This document shows positions 26,701 through 38,100 of a stretch of DNA of 64,000 nucleotides, in pieces. Source of the DNA: Chaunax sp. Z400 (Eukaryota; Chordata; Actinopteri; Lophiiformes; Chaunacidae); assembly GCA_037577475.1 (NCBI GenBank), contig CM075186.1, forward strand, positions 1,621,501-1,685,500, read 5' to 3'. Made by a program: the position numbers and the translations under genes. Positions within the stretch are counted from its first letter, which is position 1, and each line of letters begins with the position of its first letter. The notes beneath the pieces are model-generated. The model did no database searches, was not told the origin of the DNA, and saw nothing but the letters and a program-made list of their open reading frames with translations.

Positions 26701-27784
26701 TATTTGTATGACAAACGAAACTAAACTAAAATTGCTCTTATTGGTTGTTCGTGCAAAAGAAGAGAAAAGGATGAGATGAAACTGCAAACGGATGACTTTT
26801 TTCAATCAAATAATCATTGAAGCTCTGCTTTCAAAGATTGGAAATCTTGATCACATGATCACCTCAACTAAGATCTATAAAAGTAGTACCTGATCTGATG
26901 TCTGAACATTTTTATGAAAGAGTATGAAGTTTTACACTCTCTCTCTTCTCTTTACTCTAAAATTTGTGATCATGTGATGACGTAAAACAAGGCAAACATC
27001 TTGCAAAACAAAAGACGGTGGTGATGCAACATTAAATTGGATGTGATCCACTGCTGCATTCCTTTTCATCACAAGAACAACACTGACGGCCCTCCATACA
27101 GCCTTCATGTTGTTCTTTATATGTGGTTTCTATCCTGCTGTCAGCTGCCGCCATCTTCTCAATAATTCAGAGCTCTGTCTTTGTAATATTTCCCATGCAG
27201 CGTCTCCAACCTCGCAGCTTAAGCCCTCTGTGAACATGAAATCATAGGAGGTGTTGAATTGATATTTTTGAGGAGAAAACACATTTTCTGAATCATTTAT
27301 CCTGCTTAGTATAAAACTTCAGCCTCACGCTGATACAAGTCACAATAATACAACTACAAGGTGTTTTTAACATTAACTTTGTGAAGCCACGACCAAGAGT
27401 TTGTTGACAAAGTTTGCAATAAATGACCATAATTATCTTTAACTAATTCAGGGACAGGGAGTGTTTACATGTAATTTCCTCTGGTACTATTAAAGGAATC
27501 ACTTTGCCAAAGAACAGAAATAAGCATGGCTAAGCAGAATGTGCTAAGACCCCATTAATCTCACTTAGCATCAGTGGACGAGGGCAAATAATGCAGCTTT
27601 GAATAATAATTGTGCAGTGATACAAAGAAGAAGTGGTGATGAACTCCCACAATGCATCTTTTACAATCCAACTCAGCGGTTCTGCAATCAAACTTCTGAA
27701 CATTGCTCAAACAGCAAGTTCTGCCCAATTCATTTAATATTTGGTCAAAACAACACAACATCAGAGCTCTTAGTGGGACAAACT
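26701..27784. other. Non-coding, nothing recognised
   Basis: No exon or named repeat is visible. Confidence 0.4.
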
Positions 27785-28060
27785 GGTAAATCAGCAGGAT
27801 TACACAAAAACTACTGGATGAGTTCCAAAACTTGGTGGAAGGATGGGGCAGGGCCCAGGAGAGAACCTATTAAATTTTGGTGCAGATTCAGATCCAGAGG
27901 CAGGTCCAGGATCTTTGGTCCAGGTGGCATCTTACAACATTTTCTCAGAATATGCAAAAATTACAGAACCGATTTCCAACCCATTCATTGGGTTTTTATG
28001 GGGGACGTGTATTATGCAAGTATTTTTTATAACTTCTCATTTTTAGGTTTCTTACAAACA
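27785..28060 (+). repeat. Dispersed repeat family D copy
   Basis: 'aaatcagcaggattacacaa' is followed by 'aacttggtggaaggatgggg', 'agagaacctattaaattttg' and 'gattcagatccagaggcagg'. A 168-codon frame (27599-28105) runs through it but reflects the repeat, not a gene. Confidence 0.65.
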
Positions 28061-28445
28061 ATTGCTGCACAAAAGGTCTTTATTTCTAGGAAACATCTGT
28101 GTTAATCATTGTTGTAAAAGATAATATTTTACATTTCATGTCTACTATTTTTGACTGAAAGGGCGCTTTTTAAATGATCTATAGTGCAGAGTCTGAAGTC
28201 CATGGACCAAGTGGATCCAGGGTATATCCAGCCCCATTTTGTTAGTTAAACACAGCACAATCTCCCATTGCATTTAAAGGTCAGGTGCCCAGGTATGTGG
28301 AGCATTGCTATTTAAACTGGTCTCCACTGAGGGACAAGTATGTGGTCCTTGGCTGGTGGACCCTCTGCATCCACCGTCTCCCAATCCTCTGTCCCACCAA
28401 CAACTCTATCTGACTGCATATGAGCAACGTCAGCCATATTCAACT

Positions 28446-28482
28446 GAGGAGGAGGAGGAGGAGGAGGAGGAGGAGGAGGAGG
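28446..28482. repeat. (AGG)n microsatellite
   Basis: About twelve AGG units. Glutamate or proline runs in open frames here are artefacts. Confidence 0.97.
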
Positions 28483-28969
28483 GCTGCTGCACATCCCTGT
28501 GTGTGTAACAGGTCTAGTGATGCAGCCGATCACAGTCTGCAGATCAATCAGAAAAATGATCATTCTGATTAACAGCTTATGCGATGCAGGTGGCTGAAAT
28601 AATCCATCATTAATGAGGAAAATATTGAAAGGAAAGGAGCATTTTAGGCCCTGCTCCTAACAACATGGATGAAAGTGTTCTGAACTTGAAATGACTGTAG
28701 AGTCCAAACATTTCTCCTGTCTAAAGCAAAAACCCCGTCATCACTACAGGCATGTCTGCAAGAATGAAACACATTCCATCCTGAGCCAGATCCTTGCCAG
28801 AAGTGCCAATTTCAATAAATATTAATGTCCAAGCCTCCCCATTATGTAAACCTGAGGACTGATGGCAGAGGTCATGGTGGGTGTTCACCACCAGACAGAG
28901 ATCATTCCAGAAACCCAAATCAAATATCTTAATCTTTCCTCTCTCTGCTCGTCTTGTTCCCACTTCCAG

Positions 28970-29088
28970 CAGTCATGTGAGAGGAGCCGACAACAAGCAG
29001 AGGATGCTATCATCCAGTTAAAGGAGAGTCCCCCTCTCACCCCCCCTCCATCCTGCTCCCACCCTTCATACCACATGAGGACAAGAAG
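28970..29088 (+). other. SHISAL1: SHISAL1 5' UTR (predicted part of first coding exon)
   Basis: A strong acceptor (pyrimidine tract 'tcttgttcccacttccag', ending at 28969) opens an exon that runs into the SHISAL1 start codon. It holds three upstream ATGs: an ATG directly followed by TGA (28975-28980), a five-codon frame (29004-29021), and a frame from 29075 whose TGA overlaps the main ATG as ATGA (29089-29092). This suggests translational dampening, but only if the exon border is right. Confidence 0.5.
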
Positions 29089-29155
29089 ATGACTATCACC
29101 AGCCGGCAGTCCTTCAATGTCCTGACAGTCATCTTCCTCCTGCTGTCCACTGCAG
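29089..29155 (+). CDS. SHISAL1: SHISAL1 coding exon 1 (signal peptide)
   Basis: Starts MTITSRQSFNVLTVIFLLLS, matching the family's N-terminus in position and hydrophobicity. It ends in phase 1 (G of a split GCC Ala codon). The donor 'gcag|gtctgt' is a valid GT but not a strong consensus. Confidence 0.88.
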
Positions 29156-32100
29156 GTCTGTAATGTTTACTCTCATCATTCTGCCCGTCTGGTTCTTAAA
29201 AGCTTTTGGCCACCAGACACTCATATCAGGCTAAAAATGTTTGGATCCTACAAAAATCTGGGTTTCTTACTGAGTGGGCCATGAACTAAATAAATGAAAC
29301 AACCCCAGAAGACACAAGTTAATGGATAAAAGTTGACATCTTATTTATTATCTATATTTATTCAGAATTTTTATTGATTTATCATTTTTTGTGCATAAAA
29401 AGAAGAAAAATTTACATTACAATTTTCCAGAGCTCAATGAAATTTTATTAAACTTTTTGTCTGACCAATAGTCCAGATTTCAAAGATATTCAATTAACAA
29501 TTGACAAAAAAATAGCTATATTTTCATACTTGCTCATTTTCAGCTGTATTGGAAATGTGTTTTACATCTAAAGTCTGAATGAAGTAAAGAAATGAGAGAA
29601 CTGATGGACGCTCAGGTGTTGCTTGTTGCAGGGGCAGTGCTGCAGGCTGTAGACGTAATGTAAGACAAGCCGAGCTGTTAACTGTACCCTAATTTTAAGA
29701 GGTGTTAAAGAAATTAAGCAGGTGGCTGTTTACAACTGTACGGTTTACAGAACCAGCTGTAGCTCATTTCTCCTTCAGCTCTTGAATCGTAAGGACTTTA
29801 CGGTCCACTTCTGATTTCGAGGAGGTCTGTTTCCTTATTGACGGTTCGGCTGCTGATCCATCCTCTGCATGCAAGGATTCATGGAATATAAATAACACGA
29901 GTTAATCACAACTCGTATAGTCAATGCAAAGGTCAAATGAAGAGCTTTCTCTCACTATATAAGCCACCCTTGATTTATAATCCTTCTGTGCTCTTCATTG
30001 TTCCCCCTGTTCAGCTAAGATTAGGGTTATTGAAGGGAACAGCACGCTCATTACAACCTGATGTTACGGACAGACTTCTATCACCACGCAGCATCAGTGG
30101 AGCTCGAAACATATCACAGCAACGCTTTTACTGCCAGATTTTTAGGCTCCACTGATGAAACAGACAAGTCAAACACAAGTCTGCTGCAGTAACATGAATT
30201 TGGGTGTGCTCCATATGAAATGGCATATAATTTATGCTCAGACAGAGAATGATCAAGCAGAAAACAAATCAGAGGTTCATCGTTATGTAAACAGAAAATG
30301 ACACACATAAATAGCATAGCTGATATCAGTGAGTGGTAGTAGCAGTAAGGAAATGTCAAATACTTCAGAAACAGTTACACAGTTACACATTTATTACACA
30401 TAATTTATATTTTTTTACAAATATTTAGGGTGATTTGAGGATCTTAATGTGTTAGGTCTCATTACCTCAGGCAAATAGGGGTTGCTTCAGAGGAGCAGGG
30501 CTGATAAAATGCCATCTTAGATGCCTCTGTGGTAGATAAAACATGATGCAGTGCTCAGTAGTGTGCTTTTCCAGTGGAGAAAACATGACGCAGTTTCTTG
30601 TAGGATACCTTTCCAGTGGAGAAAACATGATGTAGTAGCTTCCCCCATTCTGCCTTTGTAACTGTTATACAGAACGTTGAGGCACAATAAAGGAGTAACA
30701 GTCCTGCTTTGATTCATGGCAGAACGCTGCAAATAAACGCATATTTCGTGCAGATTGAAAATTTATTTTACGCAGTTTTTACATCACTTCTTTGCAGCTC
30801 ATAAATTCAAAGTTTTATTATTTGTAATAGAAAATGAAGGATGCCAAAAGGCTGATTAGTTTTGAAGGTGTTGAGCAAGTGTATATGCCCTGATCCAATT
30901 GGTTGTGCATTACATCCTATAATACACCAAACTCCTGTAGTCTGACACTCATTCTATCTGGTTCAGTTCTCTGGCAGATTGGTAATTTATTATTATCAGA
31001 ATAAGTCTCGGCTGCTGCTGAAGTAGATCACCAGTGATTCCATTTGAATGCTCAAGTTTATTGGTTTCCAGATTGTAGAGCAAAAACAATAATATTTGTG
31101 AGACAGCGATGATGCACAGATTCATCTTCTCCTGAAGCTGCAGGGATATGAATGCAAATAAGCCAGATGAATATTTTTACTTCAGATTTTTGCACTGCTT
31201 AATATTATACTCTCTGTACAACTCCAAAAAGAAGTAGGACATATTTTTAAGGTTCACTTAGCTTTAATGAACCAGAGGGTCGTGCCGCCCTGCTTCTTTC
31301 ATTTGAATTTAGTTCATGTTGTGATGTGGAGACAGGAACTCACTGTGTAGTGTATTCTGAGCAAAAACAACTTTTACAGATTTTAATACATAACATAACA
31401 GCTTCTGTAGCTGGTCAGAGGAACATGTTTTGTTTTTCCAAAGAGAAGCAGTGACTCAGTTCAGTGGTTTTTCTAATCCCAGTAAAAAAGCGCAGCTGCC
31501 CGATACTCTGAGCATCTACCTTTACAATACGCTGTAACACAACATGTACTCTTCCTTAAAACAATCTGTTTTTTCTATTAAGATGTTTAAGTAATGCCAG
31601 TAAACAATATGTCTGTCTCAAAAGTCATAAATCACATGTCCACTCAGTGTTTTTGTCTCCTGCTGCACTGAAATATTTCCATCCTAATAATTTCTGACAA
31701 AGTTTTTACATCTAACTCTTTGTCTTCCCCCAAACTGCAGCCCTCTCAGCTCATTACCGAGTGTGCGAACCCTACTCCGACCACAAGGGGCGCTACCACT
31801 TTGGCTTTCACTGCCCACGCCTCTCAGACAACAAGACCTACATGTTCTGCTGCCACCACAACAACACGGCATTCAAATACTGCTGCAACGAGACAGAGTT
31901 CCAGACGGTCATGCAGCTCAACATCACCACCACCTCAGATGGATATGCACACAAGTGAGTAAAACACATAGATAAGACTGCCTTTACTCTGTGCGTCTGC
32001 CAATGCTCGTAATGCAAGAATATGCAGCATCATTTCAGAAGGTTTTCAGCTTAATGAACACACAATATATATTCACTACTATGCCTCCCAGGTCAGGAGT

Positions 32101-35100
32101 GATGAGCCAAAGTGTTTTATCAACGCCACTATCCACATTAAAAGATAACCACTTCTTTTTTGGGCCTCGATGGAACTTTCCACCTAATTTCATTGAAATC
32201 TATTGAGCTGGTTTTCAGATACCCCTGCAAAGCACAAACCAGCATGAACCAGACCTCGACCTCCTTGGCTGGAGGTATAGAGAAAAAACGATTCTTGAGT
32301 TTATGGTGGAACAAAGAGCCTCAGAGAAGACTCTACACTCTCTCTGCACTAATGCCCTCCCAGCATTCCTCTGTCTCAGACGGCTCACACTGCCCTCCAG
32401 GGGGTCATAATATTTAATTTTAGTGCCAGATGTCCTGTTGGGCCACTCTTTCATCCGCTGGTTTTATATTTACCACTGGCCAAGCAACTTAAACCGGCCA
32501 TAATTCTGGCATGACTCCCACCGTATGGTGAAAATGTTATTATAGTTCACAACTCGAGGTAAAACTAAAAGTGCTTCTGAGTTACTCTAGAATCCAAGTA
32601 ACGCAGAGTGGAAGAATCTGAGAATTTTAAAAAACAACAACAACAAAAAACAAGCTACAAACCTCTGACAGATAATCATTTTTGCTCCTTCTCTCCGGAA
32701 GCTGTGTTAAATCTTAGACATTTGTTTTAGCTGTGTGGTCGTGATCTATCCCTTTAAGGACTGTGTGCATACTCTGGTTTACTTAAATCAAATATAACCC
32801 TACATGGAAAGACTGTTGCATAGGGCTGAGCTGGTTTAAAAATGTTCCAACCAGTTTAATATTGAGCCAATTTTACCACTAGGTGTCATACTTGACTCTG
32901 CAGCCACTCCCATTGACCCAAGAGGTAGAGACTGAGACTAGAGGTCAAACATTTTCTCGGAGAGGACAGATGATAGCAAATTAGCAATGCTAATGTTAGC
33001 AGCCATGGCAACAAATGAGCAATCATAGTTCAAAAGGGCAAACAGTCAGTTATCTTTACCATGCTAGACACAACAGAACTACAAACCTGATTTTTAATGA
33101 GTCGTCATCCATCACTGTGACAGAAATTGGGCTTTAAATCTGAAATAATGAGTGGATTAGCCATGCAAGACAGGAATACTAAAAGAAAACCTGGAGGTAT
33201 TTTAGCAACGTTCTTGAAGATGTGGATAGATTATATGCATCACTGCCAGGCACAGAGGAGGAGACTATTAATGCTACATTAAATAAAACACAAAGTTTGG
33301 TTTTGACAATTTGTAAAGTAACTTGTTAATATCAATCAGTTATGAGATCCACTACAGATGAGACCTCTCTTGTGGATGTCAGTCAGAGTAGTCAGTCACA
33401 ATTATTAACAATTATCTCCTAATCGCAATTTTTAAGCTAAATGCAAACACTTTGCTATATCGCTTCACTTCATATTTTATTACATTATTTTCCACCGTTT
33501 GATGATTGACTGGCACTCGAAAAGGATGTAATCTGGCTCTTATTCTGCCATCAGTGGAGAATTAAATTAGCCTTGAGTGCTACAGACTATGTCTTGAGGT
33601 GCTTAATTTTTTTTTTTAAGTCATTGTTTTGGGCATTTTTATGCTTTTAATGTTTCGGACAGCTGAAGACGAGGACTATAGCCTCAGTACATACGGCTCT
33701 AACCACCGTGCTATCTAATTTTTTGATGAGCATCTATTGACATGAGAAACATGGATCATTAAGTGGCGAAACCAAACTCCACAGCACTGCTGAAGGTACA
33801 TTCTGATTTTAAGCCAAAAGAAAAAGACGAGTCCAATAACTTAGAGGAGATATGCTGAATTTGCAAAAAAGATAGCTGTCAAAACCACTAATACTACAAA
33901 TCTAAAAACTATCTACTGATCCACCACCCTGCCCTGTCCATCCACGTGATTGGCTATTACTGAAGCTTTCAGACAAGAGTCTAAATGTAAGAGTTACAGT
34001 GCCAATAAATGGTTCTTCTTCCTCGTAAGGTGTATTTGTATTAGTAAACTGTGATTAGACGTACACTATAATGGTTGTGTCAAATGAACAGAAGATAAAT
34101 TGTTAATTGTAACATCAGCTGTGACAGCTCTAGTGCACAACTCTAGTACATCACAAGAAAACATATGGAGGCAGAACCCTGTGGCGCTGAGCTAATCGGT
34201 ATCCAACTGCTAACTAGCTGCATGCTACTAGCTGTCTTCACATGCATCTGACAAACTACAGCTCAGCTGATTTGCATGAAATTAAACAGGATCAAGCTCA
34301 TACACCAGATGAGACAAACCGTAAACCTATCAACCCAACTGTTGCCTCCTAAAATTACCTTAGTCGACACATAAACTAACGTATAGGTAAATGTCTCTGA
34401 GGTAGAGGTGAGGAAATATACAGTTGAGGATACACTTAGATTGTTCGCCTTAGGTGTTCATCTGAAAGCTATTTTCCCACAGAAAAGGATTGGTCAGCCA
34501 TGGCGGAGGTAATCTTCTTCTGAGTGTCTTCTCATTTATAAGAGCTTTAATACAAGCAGTCATCCAAATCACGTGTGCCGAAATGACACAAAAGATGTTT
34601 CCCTCCAAAGTAAGATCCTGTATCAGTTCTGTCTGATATGTAAATTGTGTCTAATCAAAGCAGATATTTAGCATCCCAGTTTGAACATAAGCTGCCTCTC
34701 ATTATTCTCAGGAAGCTACTTCTGCTCATCTGCCTTGCTTGGCATTTTGGACATGTGTGGACAAAAATAAAGTTCAGATGTTCCTCATAAATCCAGCTTG
34801 ATCATGAAACACATGAAAATTTATGAGCAGTGAAAACCTGGAGCAGAGATGTTCAGAGGAGCCATGAGACGGATTAAAAAGTCTAATGACATCTGTGGTC
34901 CGACTTGAGAAGCTGTTTTCAAACATGGAACAGAAGGAGGGTTTTCAATATAATTATTTATTTTACTTGTTGTTATCAAGGGAGGATTTGATGAAAGTCT
35001 TGCTGCATGAACAGAGAGGGGTTTCTGGCACTACTTCACCTACTTGTAAGGTGCATGGAGAAGGGAAAAGGTCCAAAAAGGCAAAAACTCCAGCAACACT

Positions 35101-38100
35101 TGCAGTATTAGGAACAACTTTATTGCTAGACCAATGTATCGGCTTGTGGCCTTCGCTAGCAATAAAGTTGTTCCTAATACTGCAAGTGTTGCTGGAGTTT
35201 TTGCCTTTTTGAACAGCAAACATTCACACCTGGCAGCTCTATCATAACTACTGGGATTTAAGAGTGTTTATCGTCTTTCCCAGATTCCACTGTGCTAATA
35301 CTCCCAGTCTGTCTCTCCCACAGTAATTACACAGCTCTGGTTGGTGTGTGGATCTATGGTTTCTTCGTCATGGTGCTGCTGGCGCTCGACTTCCTGTACT
35401 ACTCAGCCATCAACTACGAGCTGTGCCGGGTCTACCTGGAGAAATGGGGTCTGGGAGGACGCTGGCTGAAGAAGGCTCGGAGTCAGTGGCACAGGTCCAT
35501 GGCGGAGGACAGCGAAAGCCAGGGCCAAGCCCAGCCCATGGTCCCGAGCCACTACCAGCCCAGACACAGCCTCAGAGGGGAGAGCCACAGCCCCACGCTC
35601 CTGCCCTACAACACATCCACCGCATGGTGAGTCACTGTCACAAGACAACAGCCAGCCTGCAGTTTGACATGCACATCTACTTAAAAGGTGCTAAAATCAG
35701 TAGATAGTGAGCTAAGAATTGCATCACAGACCTCCTGGGGAACAGCTGGTGTCTTTGAGGGAAAGTTGGCAGTGTGTAAATAATTCATACGCAACAGACA
35801 GGAAAAACACTAGAAAAGGCTGCTGGGGTTTTGGTGTTGCGAGGTTTGAAAGGTTTCATTATAATTTGGGTTCTTTGTGAAAATATTGAACTTTTTCCAT
35901 TTTGCCTGCATCCAGATTCCCTTGCTCATCATTTGCTGGTTCTAGGGCTGCACATTGTACTTCAACATTGTTGTATGTTGTATCCATGAACATTAAGAGT
36001 ATAAAAGTCAGTGCTGTATTTTAGCATACTAAAAAACGTGTTGCCAAGGAATGTCAGACAAAGTCAGTGGCTGGCTGTGTGATGAGGCTGAGTGTTGGAT
36101 TCTAGCCCTTAGGAGTCTTGGGCTATTTGGGATGTTTGGGATGTTTTCGGCTACTTTTGATTTTGACTTTATATTTCACATTTAAAAATGGTTCGTGTTG
36201 AACCAGTCACGGGGTTTGATCACGCCGGCGTGATTAGCGACTCCTAAGGGCTAGTAAAAAAAAGAAGCTCAGCTCACATCATCCCAGACCATGACAAAAA
36301 CCCAGTTATCTCCAACAACCTATTCAATGAGCTTATTAATGACATGCTGATGTCCATTAAGTTGTCAGTGCCTCACACGGAGGGTTCAACTCTCCATGAA
36401 CAAGCACAGCACAGGCTGCAGAGGTTCTAACGTTACGCTGCAGCTGCTGCAGGGGACGTGACTTTCAGGCTGTCAAACACAACACTCTACCTACGGTGAA
36501 GCGTGGCAGTGGCTCTGTGAGGCTCTGGGGCTGCTTTGTTTCCTGGACCACTGGAAACCTGCAGCGTGTAGAGGGTCAGATGGATTCCATCAAGGATCAG
36601 GAAACCCTAGAAGAAAACATCTCTTCTGTGAAGAAGCTCGGGCATCATTGGACATTCCAAAAGGACAACGTTCCCTATGCTATAGGTATCACGTTTGCAG
36701 CAGGTCATAGCAGCAAAAGAGTCTCTAAGAACTACTAGAGACACCTGTCATTAAGAGCTCTGCCATATGTGCAGAGCAGACAGGAAGTAGAATTACAATA
36801 TGAACAAACAGAACTAAAATATGTTTCACAATTTTTGTTTGATGGACTTTACTAAGCAAAGAACCCTGAAGTCTTCTGAAATTCTTTCAGAGCACAGAGA
36901 CAGAAATGTAGAGTAGGATTTGTTCCATAAACCTTGAGCTATTTCAAAATGTAATTTGCTCTGCTCTGATGAGAGCAGCGAGTGTGGTTGTTTGGAAAAG
37001 CTAAGAGTCAGTGTAATAGATGCTTAGAGAGAAATTCTTCAGCTTCTCTCTGTTTTTCTTTGTGCTTACTGTTTTGTTGTGTAAGAGAGCAACATGGCAG
37101 AGAAACTGTGGATCTAGCGGGACAAATTAGAGTGTCTGACATACTTTTGTCAAGACAACAGGGAGGAAGCACAAACATCGGGCTCCACAATTTAAGTTTC
37201 CTTATTAAGAGTCCAGTAAGCACACAAAGACTCACACACACACACGATTACTGCCTAATAATGATATTGGTAAATCTGCTCTTTTCAGAATTCACTCATT
37301 TCAGGGAACAGTTTCCCTTTGACTGAGGAATACAGACTATCCATATTTGAAGACTTCCACACACTACTGGATCATTTTCTACATCTTTTAACTTCTTTCT
37401 AAAGAGAGATTGTTTAGTTTTAAGTGTGACCAGCTCATTACAGAGCCATCATTATGAATGAATACAACAGAATCATGTGAAAGCTTAGCTGCCTGTCAGC
37501 CCCCCCCCCCCTGTATTTAAATCTGAATGATTTGACTACGAGTCAAATGAGTTGATTTACGATGCTGACAGTGATCTATGATGTGCTGCAGCCACAGGGA
37601 TCACAATGTAGCTGCACAAAGCACAGTGTGAACAAACTTAGATTTCTGTGCAGTCAATTTTTCATTCAGTCTCCGACACCCTATCTGTCTGACTGGGGCT
37701 CCGAGTCTCTTCCCAGACATCTCTCTCGGGTCATGATAATTTAATGTGGGCCGAGGTTTGACAAATGGCTCTTAGAGGTAGTGTGGACCGGGGCGAGGCG
37801 TAGATAGGAGGAACTGGGATGCTGCAGAGGGATCCTGGGGCTGTTCTCCTGGTTAATTCAGACTGGACATATCCATGGAGCCCCCTCATTAGACATGAAG
37901 TCTGTTCAGCGTGATAGGACTCATCAATTCGAGACTTACCAGGTTCTGGCAGATCTCCAGCCTTAAGCCAGTGGATGTCTGTAAAAAGGTGTTCGAAAGT
38001 GCAGAAAACTGCTCATTGATAAAGTGGAAGCAGAAACAAGGGCATGGTAAGTTCATGGTCATTCATGCTGATGATGACTGATGTATAGCGCTGTGGGATA

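Larger units (their letters stand above)
31955..35323 (+). other. SHISAL1 intron between coding exons 2 and 3
   Basis: Contains a repeat-like stretch near 32080-32290, repeat family E copy 2 (33815-34115) and the family C palindrome (35010-35215) close to the 3' splice site. No additional exon is seen. Confidence 0.8.

Noticed and set aside
27599..28105. 168-codon open frame, the longest in the window
   Set aside because: Most of it lies in dispersed repeat family D, and other copies of the repeat do not keep the frame.
35292..35630. Reading SHISAL1 exon 3 as an independent small gene starting at MLILPVCLSH
   Set aside because: The upstream codons are the intron's pyrimidine tract. The conserved protein begins exactly at the acceptor and joins exon 2 in phase.
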